From Rotaria macrura (Eukaryota; Rotifera; Eurotatoria; Philodinida; Philodinidae), in contig OENT01000095.1 of assembly GCA_900239685.1 (NCBI GenBank), forward strand, positions 124,001 to 188,000: DNA of 64,000 nt, read 5' to 3'. The notes beneath the pieces are model-generated. The model ran no database searches. It worked only from the letters and a program-made list of their open reading frames with translations, and was not told the origin of the DNA. The position numbers and the translations under genes were made by a program. Of the stretch, positions 13,907 to 24,660 are shown piece by piece; position 1 is the stretch's first letter, and every line of letters begins with the position of its first letter.

Positions 13907-14311
13907 ATGCTTAGCTTTACTTCAACAGAACGGACAGGTAAGGTTTTAAACTATAATGGTTTTCAATATATTCTCAAACGTGAACGGAAAACAGTAGTAG
14001 AATGGCGGTGTCGTTTACGAAATTGTAAGAGTACACTTTCTTTGTCTCGAGATAATACTGTGATTGCTCGTGGACCAAATGAACATATTCCATGTTGTTT
14101 ATCTGATGGAAGTAAACTTATTATGGATCAAGCTCTCGGAAATATGAAGAAAAGAGCACGAGAAGAAACAACTACATTTCCCAAAATATATGCTCAAGAA
14201 ATCGTATTGGCTAGAGTGGCAAATCCAGGCACACAAACAGGTTTATATTTTCCTACACTAGGAAGTGTTGACTCCATGCTCTATTATCATCGATCCCTGA
14301 ATTATCCATGA
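13907..14311 (+). CDS. Small FLYWCH zinc-finger protein of a transposon-like element
   Basis: Single exon, 134 aa. Residues about 10-66 form a FLYWCH-type zinc finger: [15 protein letters not shown], then WRCRLRNC supplying W and two cysteines, a beta region, and a terminal EHIPC. The usual last ligand pair is HxH; here the second His is replaced and a Cys follows two residues later, so metal binding may be altered. Residues about 75-97 ([20 protein letters not shown]) match the linker that follows FLYWCH in many MULE transposase-like proteins, but the DDE catalytic region is absent. The end sequence [19 protein letters not shown] is not recognised. It is probably a DNA-binding protein acting on its own subterminal repeats, or a domesticated fragment. 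The gene sits centrally between two inverted repeat arrays and has a TATA box 66 nt upstream. Confidence 0.75.
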   Translation: MLSFTSTERTGKVLNYNGFQYILKRERKTVVEWRCRLRNCKSTLSLSRDNTVIARGPNEHIPCCLSDGSKLIMDQALGNMKKRAREETTTFPKIYAQEIVLARVANPGTQTGLYFPTLGSVDSMLYYHRSLNYP

Positions 14312-14530
14312 CTTTCAAAAAATTTACATTAGAAATTCATATTTTCTGAAATCAAGCGGCAATTAATATGATAGGGGACCGATTTAGAGTGGGGACGAAT
14401 CTGGGAGGGACGAACTTAGACAGGGGACGAATCGGGGGAAAAAAATCAGGGGACGAATCAGGGATCAATTAAGGAGGGACCAGTTGATGGGGACGTAATA
14501 GGGGACCAATCAGGGGTACGCCTTTTGATC

Positions 14531-15019
14531 TACATAGAATGCATAAAAGTTAATAGCAGTACTCAGTAAATCTATACTGGTGATCACCATAAAAAGAATT
14601 ATTCGAAGTCAAGCCTGCGCGCACTCTTCAATCATTCGAGATTTGAGCATAAAAAGTGGCTGTTGTTATATAATCGAGTTTTTTACTATACGATAACAAG
14701 AAATAAGATGTTTTATGACGTTTTTATTCGAGTTCGTTTCATAAAACGAATCAGAATAAGTTATCTTATTTTCACATATAATGTAACATGATTGTAGGAA
14801 GTAACATTGGCAACCTATCCTAAGTTTATACTCTTTTTTCGGGAGCAGAAATTACTAATTGACCAAAGTTGTTAACTTATGATGTCTTGTTTTTGTTCTA
14901 CAGTCCTATAGATTATATTTATCATTGATAAATCTACTGCAGATCAACAGGTAGATTTAAATTAATGACTGGCGAGTTCTTTTGGTGGAATACAAAGGAA
15001 TTAACTGATTTTTGAATCT
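14531..15019. other. Spacer between two TIR elements
   Basis: AT-rich sequence with no open frame of interest and no repeat that I can relate to either neighbouring element. Confidence 0.4.
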
Positions 15020-15021
15020 TA

Positions 15022-16305
15022 AACCCTCCCCAAAATTAAAGGCCATGTCCTTCTATTTTGGAAATTCACATCGCTCGTCTTGAGATGGCCTTGTAATGCA
15101 ATTTTTTTAGTAGAAACTTGCTAATTTTTTCGTTATTTACTAATCTGATGCTTCGAGCTGTATAGCTAAAAATTGAAATATGCTGAGGTTTGTGAAGCGG
15201 TTGATAAATGTGATCCAACTCTTGCGATTGATTTGCAAGTGAATATTTTCACGTTTATTTCATTTGAATTCATGTTTTATTTTCTATCTTCAACAGAGCA
15301 TATCATTTTCTTTCATCAAACCGAAAAGAATTGAAAATAAAACATCAGGCATTTATCTGATAGGGTTTCAGAAATTCAGTTAATTTCCATTCTTCAAGAG
15401 CTTAGTTTTCTAGTCTCCTTCGGCACTCATTTCTATATGATTACCAGAATTCAAATTTAAATAATTATTTAAGCGAACAAGTACATTTTAACGACCTTCA
15501 ATTTTAGAAATAATGACCTTTGGGTACCAATCTGCAGAACTTCAGGACTAGTTTTCCTCATTAACGAGACACTTTTGCTATAGGGGCTTATTGTGTTATT
15601 CAGAAGCCGTCTCGATTTCGCTTCTGAACCCGAGTTGAATACAGGGACGTATCCAGATGGGGGATTAGAAATCAGTACCCAGGATAATATCTAAATGCCA
15701 GAAGGGGAGTACTGACTGGTTATTTTCCATAAGTTCAAATTTACTGTCTTTTCCATAGAGGTTCCCCTTAATAATTTCTGGCTGTCTCTCTACTTGAATA
15801 TCTGATAGTAACTTCGGCTGTATTTAAAGCATACGATGGTGCATTTTTGACAGCAGATGCATTCTTGCTCTCTCTCTTTCTTCTAATTTCTTTTTTTCTG
15901 GTCGTCTTATCTACTCTTCTTTGCCAATATGAAATTCATCCCCTGCCAAAGCTTCAGACAATAGAGAATTTTTTATCTAATCAGAAAGCATTCGATCACA
16001 TTCAAACAAATCAATTAGGTTTTAAAATAAGCAAATCAAACTTAGTTTAGTCTTGAAGATTTTCAGAATATGAATAGTTTTGTTTAGATATGTATAGAAA
16101 CTAAAACGCAATGTAGTAGAGACCAAGCATGATCCTGAAGGTTGCAAAATATTAGCAAAATTTTAAAAAACATTTTACAAGTTTCTGAACTATTAATTAA
16201 AAAGCATGGCCTTCTAATATGGTTTTCGCATAAATGACCGTGAGATGGCCTTCTTATGGGGGTGACCTTCTAATATGGGATGGCCTTCTATTCTGGGTAG
16301 GGGTT
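15022..16305. mobile_element. Non-autonomous TIR element with TA duplication and GGCCTTCTA subterminal repeats
   Basis: The left end AACCCTCCCCAAAATTAAAG pairs with the reversed right end AACCCCTACCCAGAATAGAA. Both continue into GGCCAT, giving an imperfect inverted repeat of about 26 bp. Each end is flanked by TA (15020-15021 and 16306-16307). The right end holds four units of a (T)GGCCTTCTAATATGGG-type motif between about 16205 and 16295, and the left end holds two diverged units near 15042 and 15087. TA duplication suggests a Tc1/mariner- or pogo-type mobiliser. The 67-codon frame at 15847-16050 looks like chance. The string CAGGGACGTATCCAG at 15642-15656 resembles a hAT end and may mark a nested remnant. 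Confidence 0.65.
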
Positions 16306-16307
16306 TA

Positions 16308-18165
16308 GAACATTTTCCACGATATTGAGGATGAATTTCATAATGGCGTCAATATTCATACGAAAATAACGCGTAATTGATACTCGAAATTTGAAGAAAC
16401 CAAATAGTCATTTACGTACTTTTTGCCAATAGTAAAAAACAACCATATAAAAAGCCCAGCGACAAATCGAAATTGCAGACGGCCGACCCTTATTGTGCAA
16501 ATAAACACAAACATGAGTTTTATGATTATACAAGAGAGAAAAAAACAAGTCAAATTTCTTTATAAGTCATGATATCAGATGAAAAGGAACTCTGAAATTC
16601 TGTCGCAAAACATACGTCATCAGTTTTTATTGTCTCTGTGTCTCTCTCTGTCTCGCATAATAGTTAAATCATATTTGAATTTTTTTAGAAGTCGTGTGCA
16701 ATTATAAACGTCTGTGTGAACTAGCTCGATCGCATCATTTTGTATGTATAATATAGATAGATTTTTTTCTTTTGTGTTCTCGCAATATTTTTAACAGTAA
16801 ACTTAACGTTCATTTCATGAGAAAAATTCAGACAAATTTTGAAGAGTTTGATTCAATACCGTTCGACGTCATGTGCAAAACAACTCGACATTCTCTAAAA
16901 TAAAAACGAAATTTCATGTCGACTTCGTGCTTTTCATGTAATGTAACTACAGATGTACTCTACTAGGATACTCTTTTCCAACAGGAACACTTTGGTGTTC
17001 TAGAGATACTTTATCATAATGTAGAAATAAATCCATACAAAATTAGGAACCGTTCGTTCTTCATGAGCCGTATACATTGTTAAAAATGACTCGAAAGCTT
17101 TGCTTGTCGAAAAAATTGTTCGAAATCTCAGATTTGTTTTTTTTCCAAGAAACTTGTTGAGTAGTTGAATTTTCTGCATAGACGAAAATTTTTACAAAGA
17201 TTCCGAGTCTCTAGAAATCAAACCAATAGATCAACTAAATCTCATACTTCTATAAGGCTTATATCAGAACATCGAAGATTTCCTATAAATAGACACAATA
17301 GAATAAAATCAGCAAAAAAGCATTCCACGGGATCGTCCTGGTAGTTCTGTTGAAATAAGCCGTTCATAATCTTTTTTTTGCATATTTTGATAAATCCGAA
17401 TTACTTTCTAATCGCATCCAGATTTCCTACGTAATGATATGAATAACATCATATTGAAACAAATAGTTGTTTTTGTTGATTCTGTATATATTGCACCGAG
17501 AAAAATCGATATTTAACTAATTTCATGTTTGAAGAATCTAAAGTTTCACATTTTTTTCATGAAATCTATGGAGAGATGAAGCATAAATTCACAAACAAGA
17601 CAAATGATGATTTTGAAAAATAATTACAGGTCTAAGTACTTTTTGCCAAGCGTCATGTACGGGTCGGATGATAATCATGGAAATACTAGTCATTTTCTAT
17701 TTACATACCTATCGTGATAGACATCCATTTATAAGAGAGTTGTTTTCATTAATAGATGCCCATACAAATTTCTTGAAATAAGCATGGTCCTGTTATTTTC
17801 ATCTAATTCATAGTACAACTACCTACAAGTATAATATTAAAGAATTCGATATGTGATCCTCATAGCATATTAAGACATTGATCATCGTTGTCAGTTACTA
17901 GCGACATCTAAGAAGCTTCAAATTTTATTTCTCTTGTCATTAAATTTTTTTGAATTGAACGCTTCTGATTAGTGCAATAAATTTACTTTTAATTAATCAT
18001 ATAACAATCAAGATAAAAGAACGAATCTTTTACTTCAACGCTCACATAATCTACTATAATGTTTGTTTCTCTTGTTATTCAGTTGGGTACATGACCGACG
18101 TAGGAGACAAAATAAATGATTTTCTACAATCTATCGTATTCTAGTCAATTATAGTTTTTTTTTAA
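16308..18165. other. Intergenic region upstream of WASP
   Basis: No gene is recognisable. There is a short CT-rich tract near 16635-16655. The last 100 nt before 18166 should contain the WASP 5' UTR, but no TATA box stands out. Confidence 0.4.
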
Positions 18166-20248
18166 ATGAGCGATGCAATGTACCAGTACGATCGTTCACG
18201 CTTTCCACTATTGCCAATATTAGTTGGTACGGAAGCATCCATCAAACAACAACGACCATCACATATTCCACCCAACAATCTTTCAGTCGACGAAATTCAA
18301 GTTTTATTTAAGCTACTGGGAAATGATAGTGTGGTAATCATATATATATATATATATATATTCTTTTTTGATTCTGTTAAAATTTTTTTTCTTTGATCTA
18401 GACTCTGGCAACAACTGCAGCTCAGATCTTACATGGATATGACAATGTTTGGAAACAGCAAGAATGTGGTGTCTTATGTTTTGTCAAAGATTTTCAAAAA
18501 CGTATTTATTGTTTTCGTTTATATGATCTCCGAGTCAGTGAGATAATTATTGACAAATCAAGAAATTGCTCAATTATTGTTTCAGTTAAAACAATCCGTT
18601 TATGAAGAAACAGTTCCATCTTCACTACGTCTTGAAAAATCATTAGATCTTTTTTATACATTCAATGGAGTGGTGAGGATAATATGCTTTCTCATTGACT
18701 TATCTATTTTTCTATTATCAAATCATATAGAATGGTAGGGTCGGTATAAATTTTATCGATCGAATCGAAGCAGAAACGTTTTGTAATCTTTTCCATACAA
18801 AGCAAGACGCTCGACAAAGTACAATAAATATTTTTCTATTCGAATTTCTATGTTTCTATACTAGAGAAGCGAAAACTAGAAGAATCAGGAAACATACAAC
18901 AAACGTCAATGGCATCGAATACAATCAATGAAATGCAAATATTATCAAATCATACAAGCAAACCAATCTTATCACTACCGAATTGTGATGGTATTTTTTC
19001 GAGATTCGGAGAAAAGATCATTTTTCTTTCTTCAAATATAACGTATCATTATTATTTGACATAGGGGAAAATCTACAACAAAAAAAAAGCAAGGATAATG
19101 CACCAGCTATATCGGCACCGATTCATTCGAGGTGTTTGAAATAAACTTCATTTAAACTATTAGTTTATAATGATACATTTATTTTGCTTAGCTTTGTTCA
19201 TATTATTCATGCGCAGCCGGGAGAGGTATGTGCTTTTAAATTGATTTGTAGCCCATTTGATTATTTTCGCTCATAGAGTTTCGTTACTGATGATGCCTAC
19301 AGAGAATTATTCGAGGAAGTGCTATCTCATATGCGTGTATCATCGGAAGAAAAATCCTACGTGCTACACACAGTAAAACATACCGATAGTGATCGCTTGA
19401 TGAAAATATTTGGTAGTAAGATATATAATTGTTTGCTTTTTAAATCATTTTTCAGTTAGAAATAGAACTTAAAAAACTAATGTTTTCTATGTTATTTTGT
19501 AGAGCAACCGCTAGAGGATGACATTGGACGGCATGGCATGTTAGAGTGTCCACCAGAGATTCCTCCACGCACATATTTAATAAATAGAAGAAACAATACT
19601 AAACGTCGTCCACGCCAAGATATTTCTTTTCCATCGTCAATCTATCGAACAACAAGTGTCACTTGTTCTGAAAGGCCGAACACATCTAATAAATCAAACG
19701 TTCCCGACAGATCAAGAGCACCGATCATTCCACTGAGACCTTGTCCTAAAACACCTGATAACAAGTATTTACAGACAGAAACTGCAACACCGACAATACA
19801 GGTCAATAAAGAAAATCAGAAAATGAATTCCAACATTCCTCCAACTCCTCCACTTCCGAATTTTTCATCAGTAAAATCAACAAATGAATCATTTTCATCA
19901 TCATCAGCCACTCCATCTAATGCATTTCATCAAGGGATCGTTGACTTCAATAAAACTAAACTAAAAGTAGGCATTCGCACGTTCTTCAAACTGTAATTTA
20001 TTTTTATTAATTTTAGTCTGAAACAGACCGATCAGCTCTATTGACAGCATCATCTCCAAATCGAGGAAAGATTGACGTACAACGTAATATCGAATCGATT
20101 ATTAGTGAATTGATTATGGAACGAAGAAAAGCACTAAGTAAATAAGCTTTTACATGTTACATGAACAACTTTCTTTTCAATTTTAGTGGGATCCTACATA
20201 TCTGATGACACTAAAAGTGACTCAGATTATGATGAGTTCGGTGACTGA
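18166..20248 (+). CDS. WAS: Wiskott-Aldrich syndrome protein homologue (WASP/N-WASP)
   Basis: Eleven exons give 494 aa: 18166-18333, 18402-18533, 18586-18672, 18731-18818, 18865-18990, 19065-19131, 19192-19225, 19277-19412, 19503-19966, 20017-20137 and 20187-20248. WASP proteins link Cdc42 and phosphoinositide signals to Arp2/3 actin nucleation. The WH1 domain (about 40-160) shows TAAQILHGYDNVWKQQECGV, LCFVKDFQKRIYCFRLYDLR and GRVGINFIDRIEAETF. A CRIB/GTPase-binding motif follows: ISAPIHSSFVHIIHAQPGES, preceded by lysines. A poorly Pro-rich linker (PPTPPLPNF) comes next, then a WH2-like helix (HQGIVDFNKTKLKSET), a connector (IESIISELIMERRKAL) and an acidic tail SDDTKSDSDYDEFGD. The tail ends in Phe where the family has its Arp2/3-contacting Trp. 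The Pro-rich region is much shorter than in vertebrates. An AATAAA lies at 20566-20571. Confidence 0.93.
18341..18361. repeat. TA microsatellite in WASP intron 1
   Basis: An alternating TA run of about 20 nt just inside the first WASP intron. It accounts for most of the extra length of this 68-nt intron. Confidence 0.8.
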
Positions 20249-21546
20249 TTCTAGTCTCCCATCGAAGAATGACTATTTTATTAATTTACTATTCTCATAC
20301 GATTTAATTAAACAAGATTTATTCATGAATTGTCGTAACTGCTGGGAATCGACATTTTTTATATCAATGAAAAAGCTAGCCCTTAATAGGTTAGTATTCA
20401 TCATATTTTCTATTAACCAACACATCAATCCAGACATAATTTTTACGCTTGGTTGTTATTTTTCATTTCTACTAATTTAACATCTCTCGTCTATTTCGTT
20501 TTCGCCAATCTATCATATAGATCTTCAACATATATTATATGATTCGTTTTGAATTCAATCCAATCAATAAATAACCATGACTTTATATCTTATTGTTTTC
20601 TTACTTCATCAGAGTATTTTTTCCTAATCAATAAATTTACATTCACGCTACCTAATAGAATTTTACAAGATGAAAGCACATGTGTCACCGTATGCACACA
20701 TTTTTAACCAAGCGACAGATTCTAACAGTGCGTTCGTATGGTTCTGGATATATGTTTTTGTACACTTTGATCTGACACTTGACATGCAAAACAGCCATCG
20801 TTACAAGTAGTTAGATGTTCGAAATTTTGACTCACACACATAGGTTTATTTGAAACTTATGTGAGATGTCCTAGTATTTGAGTACAAAGAAACTAGAAGA
20901 AGTTGTCTCGTGCTTTCGACATAAGAACGAAACTCAGTATTGAGATACGATTTCAAAAAAATTCAATTCCGATCTATTTACTTGGAAGTCAAAAGATTTG
21001 AAACGACTATGCGATATTTTTATAGCCAACTAGTAGGACAAAAACGATTTCGTGTTTATTCACTGTATTTCGAACACAGAAGTTAATTTTTCTTCTCAGA
21101 ATAGGATATGAGACCAGAACAGGTTTTAAATATAGCAAGGGGCTATTGAAATAGTTCCAAACTGCCCATCCCAGGAGATTCATTCCGATAACTGGATTTA
21201 ATCGGATCCGATCGGATTTTATGGTGAAATTCTATAAAACAGACGAAATCCTGGTTGCGGAACGACATTCGAATACTTAGGATTGGAATCCAATTGGATC
21301 CGATTATCGGAATCCAGCAAAACCCCGGTATAGGGTTCTAACAGACCTCTAATAACATCATCAGGTACGAATTGACAATCAAATAATAAATCACTGTTTT
21401 TCAGTCAGATCTGATACTCATTCCTCAACCATGATTCCTATAGGATTTCGTCGGTTGGTCGGATCCGATCAGATCTGGTAGGATCTAGTATAGGATTCAA
21501 TAAACTGGGTAGATATTATTGATCCTCAAAATCCTTATATGATCGA
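20249..21546. other. Intergenic region between WASP and the foldback repeat
   Basis: The first 330 nt are the WASP 3' flank. The rest has no gene. Between 21190 and 21490 a GGATCCGAT motif recurs, listed separately. Confidence 0.4.
21190..21490. repeat. Cluster of GGATCCGAT-type motifs beside the foldback
   Basis: Variants of TCGGATCCGATC occur near 21204, 21293 and 21459, with looser copies such as ATCGGAATCC and GGATTGGAATCC between them. The motif is itself nearly palindromic. Its role is unknown; it may belong to the left flank of the adjacent foldback element or to an older repeat. Confidence 0.4.
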
Positions 21547-22473
21547 ACGAGGGAATGGCCCCAACTTGAAAATCTCTTTCGAAATGCGACTCAGTTGACA
21601 AAAGGTAATCGAAGATGCTGAGTCCCAATATGACAACCGTTTCGGCTAACGTTTGAGTTTGAGCCGATTTTTTGAAAACCAGGTCTTCAGACTCAAAAAC
21701 CTTTTGAAACAAAAAGTTTTTTCGTATGTCCATATGAAAGAGCATAGCACAATACCTGTGGAAAACTATTTTTCAAGATGAATAGATAGATTTTAATCTT
21801 CGCTCTTATGTTAAAATACGAAAAAGTGAGGACGAAAATCTTTCCAAATTCAAGGTTGTCAGCTGTTTTCTTCGTTCCTTCTAGACGATTGTTCGTAAAG
21901 AGTTAGTAGCTTACAGACATCCTATGTGTTGTTTTAGGATGCGGATGTGAGTTTTCGTCTCTGGGTCTATCGGTCTGCGAGCCCAATAAGGTCTGGTGCA
22001 CTCTAAATTCTGAAACGAAGGAATTGTTTCATTTATATGTGATTAATTGTAGCTTGGTAAATCTAGTGCTTTATGAGATCTTTCGTACAACACTTTGGAT
22101 GCCTGTAAGCTATTAACTCTCTACGAACAATCGTCTAGAAGGAACGAAGAAAACAGCTGACAATCTTGAATTTGGAAAGATTTTCGTCCTCACTTTTTCG
22201 TATTTTAACATAAGAGCGAAGATTAAAATCTATCTATTCATCTTGAAAAATAGTTTTCCACAGGTATTGTGCTATGCTCTTTCATATGGACATACGAAAA
22301 AACTTTTTGTTTCAAAAGGTTTTTGAGTCTGAAGACCTGGTTTTCAAAAAATCGGCTCAAACTCAAACGTTAGCCGAAACGGTTGTCATATTGGGACTCA
22401 GCATCTTCGATTACCTTTTGTCAACTGAGTCGCATTTCGAAAGAGATTTTCAAGTTGGGGCCATTCCCTCGTA
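21547..22473. repeat. Long foldback (inverted repeat): two arms of about 386 bp around a 154-nt loop
   Basis: The left arm 21547-21932 is the reverse complement of the right arm 22087-22473. The outer roughly 300 bp appear identical by eye; scattered substitutions are seen only toward the loop, after about 21855. Both arms therefore contain the same open frame (starts at 21745 on the minus strand and 22274 on the plus strand), running MLFHMDIRKNFLFQKVFESE onward. The frame has no domain that I recognise. A transcript through the locus would fold into a dsRNA stem several hundred bp long. No clear target duplication is seen at the outer borders. Confidence 0.9.
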
Positions 22474-24660
22474 AGAATGTCATAAAAAGGAAATCCAATG
22501 AACACTGCTGTTATATAGAGAGATTGTAGCGCCTCTTAAATCGCATTCAACCATTCGTTCGTTTGAAAATTAGAATGAACTGTTAAGGAAGTCTTTATAA
22601 ATTTTGACTTTTTCACATTAAAATTGTATTATTAGTTGATGCTGAAGAAAAAAATTCTGTATTGGACAGAATCGAACAATGCATTTTATTTAAGCACCTA
22701 AAATTTTCATTTGAGTTCAATCGAATAGTTTGTTAAATGACAATGTTTACATTTTCTAACAAAATATTTTTATTTACATGAAATTGAAGAATACAGCTAA
22801 GGATAAGTATTACTTTCTTGGACAGAAACTTCCTTCTTTATTATGTTAAAATAACATTTTTACTAATCTTTAAATAGAAAGTATTTTGTATTTAATTAAG
22901 AAAGGATCATTTCTTTACTTAATAATATTTATTTGTTTTAATATAATTTTTTCTAATTATTTCGGTAAATTTATTTTGCTTTTATTCAAGAAAAACGACG
23001 AAAAGTAACTGGTGAAACGTTTTTACATAAAAATAATGTGGGAGCTATTTCGTTAAGAGCTGGAGAACGATGCGAAATCCCCTTGTGTAAGGAGCTTGTT
23101 TTATTTAAAATAAAGATTTTGTCACGTGAAAACATATTAGCTATTGAGAAAAACTATATAATGACGGAAAGAATCTCCGCCATTGACGACGAAAAACGGT
23201 GAGATTTCGGATGATAAATGAGGAAAATATATGATTTCGACCGTCTAGCACACTTCAACGGAAAGGATCTTAAACGTGGCTGATTATCGTTCCGGGGAAG
23301 AACATCTCGCCATACTAGTTGATGGAATACCGTTGAAAAACGACTATGGTTTTTCGTCATTACTGTCGTCGTTTTCTTTTACGTTTCAGGTAGTTTGTGA
23401 TGATCATTCAGTCGACCGAATTGATCCACCATGATTGTATCTTCAAGTTCAAAGATCAGATGAGCTATGTCTTTCTGACATGTATTATCTTAATTTCTTA
23501 TGCGACATTGACAACACGAAATTTGAACTATTGCAACACTTGATAATTCCTATCGGGTTCCAGTATTTAGATTCTCATAGTATCGTTTGTTGTTCAAAAT
23601 ACAAAGACTTCTTTATAGTGAAATGATTCATGAGACATACCCTACTGTATGAAACTTATCAAAGATGTTTGGAATGCGTTTTATGTTCTTGTAGTTTTCT
23701 AGTTTTGCAATTTTTTCGATTATCAACCGACTCCTACTATATACGTAAATGCTCGAGGGTGTGGGTACTAAAAGCAATGAAAAAGTTTCTATAAAGTGTT
23801 GCAGTTGTCATAGAAGCTTGCGGAAAGTCAAGAGTTATAAATAGAATATTTAATCTAATTGTAAAGTTTAGAAAATGAGGAATCTAAATCATGAAGAAAA
23901 AATCCATTGTGTATTCGTTATCTTTATCAAAAACGTTATCTTTTCTCTCTTGAATATTTCACAGTAGCAGTCGATAGTATTTTGTTTATTTATTTATTTT
24001 GATAAATGAAAACTTACCACTCTACTCTACTATCAACGATAAATTTAGCAAGTTAAATCTAAATGTGGCAGTCATATGAAAATTTTATGACTTCAAATGT
24101 GGTATCTGAAATACTGTATATGATAATCATTTACGATTGTGATCATATACGATCATTGTTAAAGCTAAAATGCATGTTAGAGAGTCACGTTATGTCAATG
24201 AAGATAGCCACCATAAATTGACATTTTTATAAATCTATCCAATTCAATGAGACTATATGATATCTTCAGATGAAGGCACGCATAATTTTCAAGTAGATTA
24301 TGACTTTTATTCCTCTGTACATAATGGCTCACAACGCTTCCGTAGTACCGAATCTATAGGAATATTATTACTTTCATCTTGTGGGTATCGACTATAATTG
24401 AGAGTTTTTCCTACTCTCGTTACCGAAGCAAAGTCGAGAATGTAAAAGTTATATTTATGTTGATTGTGGTTTCAGTTAGAAGCTTTAAGTTTTATTCTTA
24501 AAATCATACTTTGAAATAACTATATAAGCTATTTCGATCGAATAAAAGGAATTTATCGAGAGTTAAAAAGCGTATTCTGGAATAAGTATTCTAATGTTTT
24601 CATACTTTTCAAGGATATATGAAATTTTATTTTATCTTGTCTCTTTCTCTGATAATAGGT
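22474..24660. other. Intergenic region, no gene found
   Basis: Short open frames only (for example 23154-23360 on minus and 23435-23626 on plus), with no domains and no splice-joined partners. The stretch 23150-23400 is less AT-rich and has loosely inverted pieces around GACGACGAAAAACGG and CCGTTGAAAAACGAC, perhaps an eroded small transposon. Confidence 0.35.

Larger units (their letters stand above)
13557..14522 (+). mobile_element. Compact TIR element with a FLYWCH gene and inverted CCTGATTCGTCCCC arrays
   Basis: The element is bounded by a perfect 8-bp direct repeat TTTTGATC at 13549-13556 and 14523-14530, which looks like a target-site duplication. The ends form an imperfect inverted repeat: GGGTTAGTCCTGATTCG on the left, and GGCGTACCCCTGATTGG on the reversed right end. 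Inside each end is an array of the same motif. On the left, CCTGATTCGTCCCC-type units lie near 13564, 13614, 13658 and 13698. On the right, the reverse-complement units (GGGGACGAATCAGG-type) lie near 14375, 14391, 14405, 14423, 14449, 14489 and 14501. The only gene is a FLYWCH protein at 13907-14311. An 8-9 bp duplication, GG-starting ends and a FLYWCH domain are all compatible with a Mutator-like (MULE) derivative. No transposase catalytic domain is present, so the element would need help to move. Confidence 0.78.

Noticed and set aside
23154-23360. Minus-strand frame of 68 codons with balanced composition
   Set aside because: No family signal. It lies in a stretch with weak internal inverted similarity, better read as a repeat remnant.
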